64,000 bases of DNA, from the NCBI RefSeq assembly GCF_000376105.1, contig NZ_AQWM01000010.1, positions 55,833 through 119,832 of the forward strand, in the 5' to 3' direction. The stretch is from Asticcacaulis benevestitus DSM 16100 = ATCC BAA-896 (GTDB lineage: Bacteria > Pseudomonadota > Alphaproteobacteria > Caulobacterales > Caulobacteraceae). The notes under the pieces are model-generated. The model was not told the DNA's origin. It saw only the letters and a list, made by a program, of their open reading frames with translations, and searched no databases. Below are positions 9,124-17,648 of the stretch, piece after piece (the stretch's first letter is position 1; each line of letters starts with the position of its first letter). A program made the translations under genes and the position numbers.

Positions 9124-10191
9124 TTGTCTCTCAAGGATCGCCTGATCGAACAGATCACGCTGGAAGGCCCGATTCCGGTGGACGCCTATATGGCGCGCTG
9201 TCTGCTCGATCCGATCGATGGCTACTATATAAAGAACGTGGCGCTCGGCGCCGAGGGCGACTTCCTCACCGCGCCGTTGGTCTCACAGATGTTCGGCGAG
9301 ATGATCGGCGTCTGGGTGGCGCAGACCTGGCTTGGCATGGGATCGCCCACCGCCTTCCAACTGATCGAGATAGGTGGCGGCGACGGCACCCTGATGAGCG
9401 ATATCCTGCGTGTGGCGGCGCGTGTGGCAGGCCTGACCGAGGCCGCGCGCGTCACCCTGGTCGAGCCTTCGGAACGCCTGCGCGCACGGCAATCCGAACA
9501 GGTGCCGTCGGCCGTCTTTGCCGCCACGCTCGATGCTGTGGCTGAGGATCTGCCCGTCATCGTCATCGCCAATGAACTGCTTGATTGCCTGCCGGCGCGG
9601 CAATTTATTCGCACCGATGACGGCTGGTTCGAGCGTCAGGTCGGCCTGCAGAATGGCCAACTGACCTTCGGACTGGTGCCGGTGGGCGAGGATTTTGCCG
9701 CTCCCTATGATGCGCCTATCGGTGAGATTGTCGAAATCTCACCGGCGCAGATGCGCTTTGCCGAAAATTTCGCCCTTCTGATTAAACGCGCTCGTGGCGC
9801 GGCCCTGCTGATCGATTATGGCCGCGACCGCCCGCAAACCGGCGATACCCTGCAAGCGCTTTATCGCCATCAGAAGCACGATCCGCTAGCCGCTCCCGGT
9901 GAACACGACCTGACCGTATGGGCCGATTTCCCGACCGTGGCCGCCACCGCGCACAAGGCAGGTGTGACCATCAGCCCGATCATACCCCAGGCGCTTTTTC
10001 TACAACGCCTCGGCATCGAGGCTCGCCATGCGGCGCTGACGCAGAAAAATCCTGATCAGGCCGGCAAGCTTCAGCGCCAATATGATCGCCTGATGGCGCC
10101 CGACCAGATGGGTACGCTGTTCAAGGCGCTGGGGCTGGCGTCCGAGGGCGTTAACCTCTTCGCGCTTGAAGCGGTGGACACCGCCCTGTAG
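9124..10191 (+). CDS. SAM-dependent methyltransferase, MidA / DUF185 family
   Basis: The 355-residue protein has the N-terminal segment of the DUF185 family (MSLKDRLIEQITLEGPIPV, CLLDPIDGYYIKN, GDFLTAPLVSQMFGEMIGVW) and a class I Rossmann methyltransferase fold with the SAM loop LIEIGGGDGTLM. IANELLDCLPARQF is the family's second hallmark. Human NDUFAF7, the best studied relative, methylates an arginine of a complex I subunit; a similar respiratory-complex target is only an inference here. It begins with TTG four bases after lgt stops, with no clear ribosome site, which suggests translational coupling. Confidence 0.88.
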   Translation: MSLKDRLIEQITLEGPIPVDAYMARCLLDPIDGYYIKNVALGAEGDFLTAPLVSQMFGEMIGVWVAQTWLGMGSPTAFQLIEIGGGDGTLMSDILRVAARVAGLTEAARVTLVEPSERLRARQSEQVPSAVFAATLDAVAEDLPVIVIANELLDCLPARQFIRTDDGWFERQVGLQNGQLTFGLVPVGEDFAAPYDAPIGEIVEISPAQMRFAENFALLIKRARGAALLIDYGRDRPQTGDTLQALYRHQKHDPLAAPGEHDLTVWADFPTVAATAHKAGVTISPIIPQALFLQRLGIEARHAALTQKNPDQAGKLQRQYDRLMAPDQMGTLFKALGLASEGVNLFALEAVDTAL

Positions 10192-10368
10192 ACTGGCAAG
10201 TAGACTGGGGACAAGGCGCAAAAAGAGCCCTTCCCCTCGTCTGCGGACACAAAACCGCCGCAGCCCTCCCCCTAGTCTGAAGAGCGGGGGACCCAAAACA
10301 CACATGACGGCGCTGGCGTCGCGGTATCATCCGCGATGACGACGCCCTTTACTGATACAGGTATCCCT

Positions 10369-11145
10369 ATGTCGCTGCCCTCGCGTATCCTCCACCCTCT
10401 CCTCGACCTGGCCCAGATTCAGCACGGTTTTTTCACCAGACAGGGTGGCGTATCGCAAGGCGTGTATGACAGCTTGAACCTGGGGCTCGGTTCCAAGGAC
10501 GATCAGGACGCCGTGCTGGAAAACCGCAAGCGCGTCGCCGCCTCGTTCGGCCGTCCGGAAAACTATCTGCTCAGCCTGTATCAGGTCCATTCCAATATTG
10601 CGCTCAAGGTCAACGAACCGTTTCAGGGCGAACGTCCGGAAGCTGATGGCCTGGTGACCGCGCGCGCCGGCGTCATCCTGTCGGCGCTGTCCGCCGATTG
10701 CGCGCCGATCCTGTTCTGCGATCCGCAAAGCCGCGTGGTGGGGTCGTGTCATGCCGGCTGGAAAGGCGCGCTCGGCGGCATTATCGAGTCGACGCTCAAG
10801 GCCATGACCCAGCAGGGCGCCAAGATCGAACGCATCCGCGCTGTCATCGGACCGTGCATCCAGCAGGCCTCCTATGAGGTCGGCGCTGATTATGAAAGCA
10901 CCTTCCTGAAAGACGATTCCGAGTCGAAGCCGTTCTTCATCGCCGGCAGCGAGATCGACAAGCGCCTGTTCGACCTGCCGGGCTATTGCCTGATGCGCCT
11001 CAAGCGCGCCGGCGTGACCGAGGCGGTTTCCACCGGCCATGACACCTGTGCCGACAGCGCGCAGTTCTTCTCGAACCGCCGCGCCGTAAAAACCGGCGAG
11101 CCCGACTATGGCCGTCTGATAAGCTGCATCATGATCCGCGCGTAA
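10369..11145 (+). CDS. pgeF: Peptidoglycan editing factor PgeF (YfiH / polyphenol oxidase family)
   Basis: The protein has the laccase-domain fold of the YfiH family: HGFFTRQGGVSQGVYDSLNLG at the N-terminus, then the metal-site residues in YQVHSN, SADCAPILF and GSCHAGWKGALGG. PgeF removes L-Ser-containing errors from peptidoglycan precursors in E. coli; related proteins oxidise phenols in vitro. The length is 258 residues from the ATG at 10369, which has AGG eight bases upstream; an in-frame ATG at 10336 would add 11 residues. It follows the MidA-type gene after about 180 bp that hold a degenerate CT-rich repeat. Confidence 0.88.
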   Translation: MSLPSRILHPLLDLAQIQHGFFTRQGGVSQGVYDSLNLGLGSKDDQDAVLENRKRVAASFGRPENYLLSLYQVHSNIALKVNEPFQGERPEADGLVTARAGVILSALSADCAPILFCDPQSRVVGSCHAGWKGALGGIIESTLKAMTQQGAKIERIRAVIGPCIQQASYEVGADYESTFLKDDSESKPFFIAGSEIDKRLFDLPGYCLMRLKRAGVTEAVSTGHDTCADSAQFFSNRRAVKTGEPDYGRLISCIMIRA

Positions 11146-11153
11146 TCTTTTTA

Positions 11154-11333
11154 TACCTCCCTGAAATCCTCTTGGATTTTGGGGAGGGGGACCGACGCGT
11201 ACTTACGCGTTGGTGGTTGGGCTTCTGGCTTTCTTGACTTCAGCAACAATAAAGACAGACACCCCACCACCGCATCTGACCGCGTTGCGGTGTCGTGCGG
11301 TCCCCCTCCCCATCAAAGATGGGGAGGTACAAG
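11154..11333. repeat. Inverted pair of CCCCACCACC / CCCCCTCCCC repeat units
   Basis: This stretch has two copies of an intergenic repeat facing each other. The right unit reads CCCCACCACC, a GCG-rich stem, GGTCCCCCTCCCC, a short hairpin and GGGGAGGTACAAG (11262-11333). The left unit (11154-11220) is the reverse complement form, TACCTCCC through GGGGAGGGGGACC to GGTGGTTGGG. Copies in one orientation also occur at 30230-30292 and 58272-58332. It fills most of the gap between pgeF and prs. Confidence 0.75.
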
Positions 11334-11454
11334 ATTTCTCCCAAGCTGTTATTTTTAACGATTTACGACGTTTTGGCCTTGAACCTCGGCTTTCACCTGC
11401 TAAAAGCCGCGTCATATGACCAATCCCCCCAAAGCAGCTACGGGAAAACCCACC

Positions 11455-12390
11455 ATGAAATTACTCTCCGCCAATTCCAACCGGACTCTGGCCCAGAACA
11501 TCGGTGATTATCTCGATATGCCGCTGTGCAAGGCGCGCGTTCAGCGCTTCGCCGACAACGAAATTTTCGTCACCATCGATGAAAACGTGCGCGGCGAAGA
11601 CGTCTTCATCATCCAGTCGACCAGCTTCCCGGCCAACGACAACCTGATGGAACTGCTGATCTGTATCGATGCCCTGACGCGCGCCTCGGCCAAGCGCATC
11701 ACCGCCGTCATCCCCTATTTCGGTTATGCCCGTCAGGACCGCAAGACCGGCGGCCGCACCCCGATCTCGGCCAAGCTCGTCGCCAACCTGATCACCCGCG
11801 CCGGCGCTCACCGCGTCCTGACCATGGACCTGCACGCCGGCCAAATTCAGGGCTTCTTTGATATCCCAACCGATAATCTGGTCGCCATTCCCTTCATGGC
11901 CAAGGATATCCAGGCCAATTACCAGAACCCGAATGAACTGATGATCGTGTCGCCTGACGTCGGCGGCGTTGTCCGCGCCCGCGCCCTGGCCGACCGCCTC
12001 GGCGCCGATCTAGCCATCGTTGACAAGCGCCGTGCCCGCGCCGGCGAATCCGAAGTCATGAACATCATCGGTGACGTTACCGGCCGCGACTGTATCCTGT
12101 TCGATGATATCGTCGATTCCGGCGGCACCTTGGTCAATGCCGCCAAGGCTCTGGTCGAGCGCGGCGCCAATCAGGTGTCGGCCTATATCAGCCACGGCGT
12201 CCTGTCGGGCCCGGCCATGGAGCGCGTCGAAAACTCGGTTCTCAAAGAACTGGTGATTACCGACTCCATCGAGGCCTCTGATATCGTCCTGAAGCATCCG
12301 AAAATCCGCATCGTCGGCGTAGCGCCGCTGATCGGCGAAGCGATCCGCCGCATCGCAAACGAAGAATCTGTTTCTAAGCTGTTCGATTAA
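11455..12390 (+). CDS. prs: Ribose-phosphate pyrophosphokinase
   Basis: Prs makes PRPP from ribose 5-phosphate and ATP for nucleotide, histidine and tryptophan synthesis. From ATG 11455 the protein is 311 residues, the family's usual length, starting [16 protein letters not shown]. Motifs: [24 protein letters not shown], the ATP loop [30 protein letters not shown], and the PRPP signature [15 protein letters not shown]. An upstream ATG at 11416 would add 13 residues with no homology. The C-terminus reads [14 protein letters not shown]; two decayed copies of exactly this end lie downstream. Confidence 0.95.
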   Translation: MKLLSANSNRTLAQNIGDYLDMPLCKARVQRFADNEIFVTIDENVRGEDVFIIQSTSFPANDNLMELLICIDALTRASAKRITAVIPYFGYARQDRKTGGRTPISAKLVANLITRAGAHRVLTMDLHAGQIQGFFDIPTDNLVAIPFMAKDIQANYQNPNELMIVSPDVGGVVRARALADRLGADLAIVDKRRARAGESEVMNIIGDVTGRDCILFDDIVDSGGTLVNAAKALVERGANQVSAYISHGVLSGPAMERVENSVLKELVITDSIEASDIVLKHPKIRIVGVAPLIGEAIRRIANEESVSKLFD

Positions 12391-12419
12391 GCGTCGGATC
12401 GCTTTTGAAACTTCTTTGG

Positions 12420-12515
12420 CCGCCGCATCGCCAACGAAGAACCTGTTTCCACACTATTCGATTAAGCTTCGAATCGCAACGAAGAGTACGTCTCGAAGCC
12501 GTTCGACTAAGCACG
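12420..12515 (+). pseudogene. Two decayed copies of the prs 3' end
   Basis: Downstream of the prs stop codon, 12421-12465 would encode RRIANEEPVSTLFD and stop, nearly the prs C-terminus [15 protein letters not shown] second, shorter copy at 12479-12511 would encode NEEYVSKPFD and stop. The first copy is offset by 75 bp, and similarity runs beyond the stop codon into the flank (AAGCGTCGGATCGC against AAGCTTCGAATCGC). Many differences are at third codon positions. The copies look like attachment-site scars or remains of recombination with divergent prs alleles rather than coding sequence. Confidence 0.7.
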
Positions 12516-12560
12516 GCAGGGCACAGCCCGGTTAACAAGACTTAACCCCATTAAGCGAAT

Positions 12561-12584
12561 CGTCATCAAAAGTTTTTGATGACG
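12561..12584. repeat. Perfect 11-bp-arm palindrome downstream of prs
   Basis: CGTCATCAAAA, two bases, TTTTGATGACG. It lies in the 447-bp gap between prs and the next lipoprotein gene, which otherwise holds the prs 3'-end copies and no convincing gene. It could be an operator or a cruciform; a plus-strand terminator is unlikely because no T-run follows. Confidence 0.5.
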
Positions 12585-12837
12585 TGTCAAGCGTAATTGC
12601 GCCTATAGGCAAGCGTACAAGCCTTTGATAAATTAACAAAAGAAGCGCAGGTGTCGAGACCGTGATGACATGGGAAGGGTGACAGCGCCATAATTTCGGC
12701 GCTTTTGCTCTTGAACACTGCGCCATACGGTTTAAGCCTTCTGAGGGGCTTGCGGCCTTTTCGCCTAACAATAGAAAATCACCATCCGCATACCGCTTGA
12801 CGGTTGCGGGCACCTTGGAATTAAGGGGACATTACGT

Positions 12838-14097
12838 ATGAAATTGGCAGTCACGAAGGGCTTTTACAGCAGCCTGATAGCCCTTAGCCTTGCTGCTACC
12901 CTGGTCAGTTGTGCCACCGACGCGCCACCGCCGGCACCACCTGCCCCACCGCCCGCCCCTGCCGGTCCGCCGGTAGCGCTCGCCACCGCCATCTCCGATG
13001 CCGCCGCTGTTTATAGCGACTATATCGAGAAGGTGTCGGTCATGAAGGGGGAGTTTGCCGATGGCGCCGCCATCCAGGCCCAACTCACCGCCGCCGAATC
13101 GTATGAGCCCAACCAACTGGCGCACGGCGCTGTGGCCTATGCCGCCATCGTGGCCATGCAGGAACCGGCTTTCCGCTCATCTCTGCGCGGTTACGCCACC
13201 AATGACGCCACCCGCGCCGATCTCGTTTCGCGCCTGCTGGCCAACCCCGCCTATGTCAGCGTCCTGCCGGGTGCGGATATCGCCGCCCGCAGGGTTGTTC
13301 TGGCCCTCAGCAGCGATGGCCAGTCGGTCTATAAGGCCGGCGCCGCAGTCAAGCAGACTGCCTACGATATCCAGAAGCAAAAGTGGTCGCGCGAATTTGT
13401 GGCGGAGCGCGAAGCCCGCCTCGCCGCTGCCAAGACCAATTCGGTGACGCTGGCGAGCGTGGAATCGGACGATAGCGCCAAGCTGCTGGCGGCCGCCCTC
13501 AGCGGCTCAGGTCTCGTCACCCGCGCCACGACCGGGCAAACGACCGGCAGCGCGCCGGCTGCGGGCGGCGACAGCGTCACCTTCACACCCACCAGCGCCA
13601 CGACGCCAGCCACGCCTGTCGCCACTGACGCCAGCTCAATCGTCGCCACTACCCCCACAGCGCCGACAGTTTTTGATCGTCCGGACCTGTTCAACCAGCC
13701 CTACACCCAGGCCGTCAATCGCGCCCTGACCATCGCCGCCCTGGCCATTCTCGGCGAAGGCGGGGAAAGCCGCTCGGCAACCTTGGTCAGCCTGCTCGAT
13801 GATGGTGACGGCCAGCGCTGCCTGAGCATGAGCAAGCTCAACCTCTACCAATGCCTGGCCGTGGCCAAGCCCCACTACGAGGATGTCTTCTGCCTCGGTC
13901 AGCACGTTCTGATGGATACCGGCCAGTGCCTCGGCAAGATGTCGAGCAACGCACTGAGCTTCGATCCGATCAAGCGCGTCGGCTTCAAGGCGGATGGCAC
14001 CTCGGCCTATGCCGATCCGAAGCCCTACATCAAGCCGGCCCCGCCGGCGAAAAAGAAGGCGCCTGCCAAGAAGAAGGCCGCCGCCAAGAAGAAGTAA
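12838..14097 (+). CDS. Conserved lipoprotein with proline-rich linker and lysine-rich C-terminal tail
   Basis: The family is not recognised by name. The 419-residue protein has a lipoprotein signal peptide (lipobox LVSC, Cys about 25), then an alternating Pro-Ala stretch (about 29-46), a helical domain of about 200 residues, a Thr/Ser/Ala-rich linker (about 230-280) and a second helical part containing four cysteines (RCLSMSKLNLYQCLAV, EDVFCLGQ, TGQCLGK). It ends in PAPPAKKKAPAKKKAAAKKK, a basic tail like those that bind polyanions; in an envelope protein, peptidoglycan, LPS or holdfast material would be possible partners. AAGGGGA about nine bases upstream supports the ATG. A strong terminator follows at 14128. 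Confidence 0.8.
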   Translation: MKLAVTKGFYSSLIALSLAATLVSCATDAPPPAPPAPPPAPAGPPVALATAISDAAAVYSDYIEKVSVMKGEFADGAAIQAQLTAAESYEPNQLAHGAVAYAAIVAMQEPAFRSSLRGYATNDATRADLVSRLLANPAYVSVLPGADIAARRVVLALSSDGQSVYKAGAAVKQTAYDIQKQKWSREFVAEREARLAAAKTNSVTLASVESDDSAKLLAAALSGSGLVTRATTGQTTGSAPAAGGDSVTFTPTSATTPATPVATDASSIVATTPTAPTVFDRPDLFNQPYTQAVNRALTIAALAILGEGGESRSATLVSLLDDGDGQRCLSMSKLNLYQCLAVAKPHYEDVFCLGQHVLMDTGQCLGKMSSNALSFDPIKRVGFKADGTSAYADPKPYIKPAPPAKKKAPAKKKAAAKKK

Positions 14098-14127
14098 GCC
14101 GCTTAAACGGCGATTTTAGACGTAAAG

Positions 14128-14166
14128 GACGCAATTTCTCAGGCTTGAGTGGTTGCGTCCTTTTTC
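14128..14166 (+). terminator. Rho-independent terminator after the lysine-tailed lipoprotein gene
   Basis: GGACGCAA and TTGCGTCC pair across a 17-base loop and are followed by TTTTTC. It lies 30 bp beyond the stop codon. Confidence 0.85.
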
Positions 14167-14295
14167 ATTGTCGTGTATCACCCGCCCTCTTCTAGCCTGA
14201 TCCCAGAAAGTTTTTGGCCAGATCGAGGCTTAGGAATATCATTTCCCGCCGTGCCCGGAATGGATGCGCGGCCATTTTGTTTGAGGAAGAGGCTC

Positions 14296-14889
14296 ATGGC
14301 CGATATCATTTTGGACGTTGAAGTTCGTGAAACCGCCGGTTCGGGTGGCGCACGCGCTGTTCGTAATGCCGGCAAGCTGCCTGGCATTCTCTATGGTGGT
14401 GAACTGGCCCCCGTGCCGATCTCCGTCAACCTGAACGCCTTCCGCAAGGCGCTCTCGACCGGCAAGCTCAACGGTCACCTTGTGACCCTGAAGTACGGCT
14501 CCGAGACCCAGAAGGTCATCGCCAAGTCGATCGACTTCCACCCGGTCACCGATGTGCCGCTGCACTTCGACCTGTACCGCGTTGATGAGCACGCCCAGGT
14601 TAAGATCTCGGTTCCGGTTCACTTCAAGAACCACGAACTGTCGCCGGGCCTCAAGAAGGGCGCCGCGCTCAACGTGTCGATCCACGAACTCGAAATCCTC
14701 GTGCCGGCCGATCACATTCCGGAAGACATCATTGTCGACCTGACCGGTCTTGAAATCGGCGACAGCGTCCACGTATCGGACCTGAAGCTGCCTTCGGACG
14801 TCAAGGCGCACGTTGCGGCTACGGACGTTGTTGCTTCGATCACCGCCTCGGGCGCTTCGAAGAGCGAAGAAGCCGAAACCGAAGCCTAA
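14296..14889 (+). CDS. rplY: 50S ribosomal protein L25, CTC form
   Basis: L25 binds 5S rRNA in the large subunit. The 197-residue protein is the long CTC/TL5 form: an N-terminal L25 beta-barrel (about residues 1-90, with VRETAGSGGARAVRNAGKLPGILYGG and VTLKYGSETQKVIAKSIDFHPVTD) plus a C-terminal extension ending in an acidic SKSEEAETEA tail. The open frame reaches back to 14149, but ATG 14296 has a strong GAGGAAGAGG ribosome site and matches the family N-terminus. The gene order rplY-pth is common in bacteria and is kept here, with a terminator between the two. Confidence 0.95.
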   Translation: MADIILDVEVRETAGSGGARAVRNAGKLPGILYGGELAPVPISVNLNAFRKALSTGKLNGHLVTLKYGSETQKVIAKSIDFHPVTDVPLHFDLYRVDEHAQVKISVPVHFKNHELSPGLKKGAALNVSIHELEILVPADHIPEDIIVDLTGLEIGDSVHVSDLKLPSDVKAHVAATDVVASITASGASKSEEAETEA

Positions 14890-14930
14890 TGGGGTTTGGG
14901 GCCGATGGCACCAAGTCTTATCCTTTTCAA

Positions 14931-14965
14931 TAAAAAAGCCTCGCCTTTTTGGCGGGGCTTTTTTA
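14931..14965. terminator. Symmetric rho-independent terminator between rplY and pth
   Basis: AAAAAAGCC-TCGCC and GGCGGGGCTTTTTT form a stem with A-run before and T-run after, so it can work in both directions. It ends rplY transcription; pth then needs its own promoter in the following 60 bp. Confidence 0.85.
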
Positions 14966-15026
14966 TTGACGAGTAGAAGGTTTATGGGGCCACAGGCCCC
15001 AAACCCCAAAAGTTTAGGAGTCGCCC

Positions 15027-15656
15027 GTGTATCTGATCGTTGGCCTTGGCAATCCCGGTGCGCAATATGCAAAGAACCGCCACAATATCGGCTTCATGAT
15101 GATCGATGCGCTCATCCGCGGTCCTTTCTTCGGCCCGGAGAAGAAGAACTTCGACGGCATCACCTCCGAAGGCCAGATCGAGACCGCCAAGGGGCTGAAA
15201 AAGGTGCTGGCGCTCAAGCCCCAGACCTACATGAACCTCTCGGGCCAGAGCGTGCAAAAGGCCATGCAGTTCTACAAGATCAAGCCTGAGCGCGTCATGG
15301 TTTTCCATGATGAACTGGATCTCGCGCCCGGCCGCCTGCGCATGAAACTGGGCGGCGGTCATGCCGGTCATAACGGCCTGCGTTCGATCATGGCCAATGT
15401 GGGCCCAAACTTCATGCGCGGCCGCATGGGCATTGGTCATCCAGGCGCCAAGGAAGACGTTCTACCGTGGGTGCTGGGGGATTTCGCCAAGGCCGACCAG
15501 GGCTGGCTCAGTGCCCTGAACGACGCTTGCGTACGCGCCCTGCCTATGCTGCTGGCAGGCACGCCTGACGCCGCCGAGCGCTATCAGAACGAGGTCATGC
15601 GCCTGGCGCCCGCCCCCAAACTGGATACGCGGCAAATCGCCAATCAAAAGGATTAG
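15027..15656 (+). CDS. pth: Peptidyl-tRNA hydrolase
   Basis: Pth releases tRNA from peptidyl-tRNA that drops off ribosomes. The 209-residue protein starts at GTG with TTAGGAG six bases upstream and begins MYLIVGLGNPGAQYAKNRHNIGFM, which has the substrate-binding Asn and the catalytic His. LKPQTYMNLSGQSV and VFHDELDLAPGRLRMKLGGGHAGHNGLRSI follow, all family signatures. The C-terminal 20 residues are longer than in E. coli, as is usual in alphaproteobacteria. Confidence 0.96.
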   Translation: MYLIVGLGNPGAQYAKNRHNIGFMMIDALIRGPFFGPEKKNFDGITSEGQIETAKGLKKVLALKPQTYMNLSGQSVQKAMQFYKIKPERVMVFHDELDLAPGRLRMKLGGGHAGHNGLRSIMANVGPNFMRGRMGIGHPGAKEDVLPWVLGDFAKADQGWLSALNDACVRALPMLLAGTPDAAERYQNEVMRLAPAPKLDTRQIANQKD

Positions 15657-15794
15657 TGGGAACGGAAACATCGGGAGCTTGGATCGAGCAAAGAGGTGCT
15701 CCGATTCCCGCGATCGCAAGGTTACTATTCGCGTGCCCATGACGCCAAGGTCGCTAGCACTTGTCACTTAATAAGTAGGTGACGGTTCCTGCAA

Positions 15795-15842
15795 AAAAAT
15801 AAAGCGGTTATCTGCATATCAAAAGGCAAATAACCGCTATTT
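15795..15842 (-). terminator. Terminator-like hairpin of the small secreted protein gene
   Basis: AGCGGTTAT and ATAACCGCT pair, with a TGC/GCA inner extension. On the minus strand TTTATTTTTTT follows the stem, and on the plus strand an AT-rich stretch follows, so it may serve both the small minus-strand gene and pth. Confidence 0.65.
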
Positions 15843-15891
15843 TAGAAATTTTATATTGCAGTTAAGATATTATAAAAAACATCTGTAATAT

Positions 15892-16134
15892 CTAGCACTT
15901 CCATGTCGCCACAGTAATAAAATTACTTGTGACATCACCACTGACGAATGTACGCCCAGAACAACTTAACGTACCGCTCCCAGCGTATAGTGTATGCGCC
16001 GCATCATAATAGTAGTCCCTCTCCCAACCTTGGGTAGGTGCGGGAGCTGCCGCAACCGCAACAGACGCTGTGGTTAAGCCCGCAGATGCAATGGCTGCTG
16101 CAAGCCCCCAAACCTTAAGAAACCGCTTAGTCAT
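15892..16134 (-). CDS. Small secreted protein, DUF6289-like
   Basis: From the ATG at 16134 (GGAGTG ribosome site just upstream) this is an 80-residue protein with a clear signal peptide ending in VAVAAA. The mature part, about 50 residues, has a DYYYDAAHTLYAGSGTLSCSGRTF core and ends in a cysteine, giving two cysteines that could form one disulfide. This arrangement (aromatic YYD, a Cys-x-Gly turn, a Thr-rich stretch, a final Cys) resembles the small family named DUF6289, whose function is unknown. The surrounding DNA is more AT-rich than the rest of the window, consistent with acquisition. The family call is tentative. Confidence 0.6.
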   Translation of the reverse strand: MTKRFLKVWGLAAAIASAGLTTASVAVAAAPAPTQGWERDYYYDAAHTLYAGSGTLSCSGRTFVSGDVTSNFITVATWKC

Positions 16135-16389
16135 TTCACACTCCAATAAATGAGTTAAAGATGTAGCAAGCTGTTCCGGAACAACCATAGGTTACCACAT
16201 ATTTTAAGATTGATGAATGCTAAAAATTGCAAAATAAACTTTTTCGCGCCAAACAATATTTTGCACGAACAGGCACAATAAAATGCCCGTACCTCTAGTT
16301 CCAATAACGAAAATGCTTTAGGAGCACACCAAGTCTTTGGCCACGCCTTTTGGCACAATCCATTCATTTCCTTATAAAGCGCATCCTAC

Positions 16390-17502
16390 ATGGCCCTTAA
16401 AGTTGCAATCGTCGGTCTGCCCAATGTCGGCAAGTCCACCCTGTTCAATGCCCTGACCCAGACCGCCTCGGCGCAGGCCGCAAACTATCCGTTCTGCACC
16501 ATCGAGCCCAATACCGGCGATGTGGCCGTGCCGGAACCGCGCCTGGAGGTGCTGGCAGGGATCGTCGGCTCAAAGGAAATCATCCCAGCCCGCATCAACT
16601 TCGTTGACATCGCCGGTTTGGTGCGCGGCGCGTCAAAAGGTGAAGGCCTCGGCAACCAGTTCCTCGCCAATATCCGCGACTGCGACGCCATCGCCTTTGT
16701 GGCGCGCTGCTTCGTTGATACCGACATCACCCACGTCGAGGGCCGCATTGATCCGCTGTCCGATCTCGAAATCATCGAAACCGAGCTGATGCTGGCCGAT
16801 CTCGAATCGCTGGAAAAGCGCCTGCCGAATCTGGAAAAGCGCGCCAAGACCGGCGGCGACAAGGAGGCCGGCGTCACCGTTTCGCTCATCAATGCCGCGC
16901 TCGAAGAACTGCGCGCCGGCAAGCCCGCGCGTCTGGCCTTTGAAAAAGGCAAGGTCGCCAAGGAAGACATCAAGGCCTGGGAGATGCTGCAACTGCTGAC
17001 CTCCAAGCCGGCGCTCTACGTCTGTAACGTCGAGGAAAGCGCCGCCGACAAGGGCAATGCGCTGTCCGACGCCGTCGCCACGCGCGCCAAGGCCGATCAC
17101 GCCAACTCGGTCGTCATCTCGGCACAGATCGAGTCAGAAATCGCCCTGCTCGATCCGGAAGAGCGCAAGGAGTTTCTGGAAACGCTCGGTCTTGAAGAGC
17201 CCGGCCTCAACCGCCTGATCCGCGAGGCCTACAAGCTGCTTGGCCTGGCCTCTTACTTCACGGTCGGCCCCAAGGAAGCCCGCGCCTGGACGATCCACGT
17301 CGGTGACACGGCGCCGCAAGCCGCCGGTGTCATCCATACCGATTTCGAGAAGGGCTTTATCCGCGCCGAGACCATGGCCTACGAAGATTTCGTCAAGTTC
17401 AACGGCGAAGCGGGCTGCAAGGAAAACGGCAAGTTCCGTCAGGAAGGCAAGGAATATCTCGTCAAGGACGGTGATGTCCTGAACTTCCGATTTAACGTGT
17501 AA
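16390..17502 (+). CDS. ychF: Redox-regulated ATPase YchF
   Basis: YchF (the bacterial Obg-family relative of OLA1) prefers ATP over GTP, binds ribosomes and affects the oxidative-stress response. The 370-residue protein has the P-loop GLPNVGKSTLFNALT, switch region PFCTIEPNTG, DIAGLVRGASKGEGLGNQFLANIRD, and the altered G4 motif YVCNVEES that explains ATP preference. The C-terminal TGS-like domain (about 285-368) includes FFTVGPKEARAW-type residues and EGKEYLVKDGDVLNFRFNV. Length and domains are complete. A bidirectional terminator lies 93 bp beyond the stop. Confidence 0.95.
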   Translation: MALKVAIVGLPNVGKSTLFNALTQTASAQAANYPFCTIEPNTGDVAVPEPRLEVLAGIVGSKEIIPARINFVDIAGLVRGASKGEGLGNQFLANIRDCDAIAFVARCFVDTDITHVEGRIDPLSDLEIIETELMLADLESLEKRLPNLEKRAKTGGDKEAGVTVSLINAALEELRAGKPARLAFEKGKVAKEDIKAWEMLQLLTSKPALYVCNVEESAADKGNALSDAVATRAKADHANSVVISAQIESEIALLDPEERKEFLETLGLEEPGLNRLIREAYKLLGLASYFTVGPKEARAWTIHVGDTAPQAAGVIHTDFEKGFIRAETMAYEDFVKFNGEAGCKENGKFRQEGKEYLVKDGDVLNFRFNV

Positions 17503-17509
17503 AAGTAGC

Positions 17510-17586
17510 CACCTCCGTCAGCGACGCCCGTCCTTCGGACTTCGCGCTGACACCTCCCACCGTACGCTTCACTAGAGGGGAGGATA
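17510..17586. repeat. Degenerate CCTCCGTC / GAGGGGAGG repeat unit
   Basis: The segment CACCTCCGTCAGCG, CGCGCTGACACCTCCC and AGAGGGGAGGATA downstream of ychF contains CAGCG/CGCTG inverted arms around TCCTTCGGA. Its CT-rich arms resemble those of the repeat carried inside mutY (38940-39074). It is a weaker match than the units at 11262, 30230 and 58272. Confidence 0.5.
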
Positions 17587-17594
17587 ATATATAA

Positions 17595-17625
17595 AAAGCC
17601 CGCCGGATGATCTCCGGCGGGCTTT
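17595..17625. terminator. Bidirectional rho-independent terminator
   Basis: AAAGCCCGCCGGA, a five-base loop and TCCGGCGGGCTTT form a perfect 13-pair stem with A and T ends. It separates ychF (plus) from petC (minus). Confidence 0.9.
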
Positions 17626-17648
17626 CTTGTTCTTTGTGGCTCAGGCGG

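Noticed and set aside
12532..12555. TTAA-N6-TTAA and CTTAA-N5-TTAAG arrays after prs considered as CtrA boxes.
   Set aside because: The spacing is six or five bases instead of seven, and the nearest gene starts about 300 bp away.
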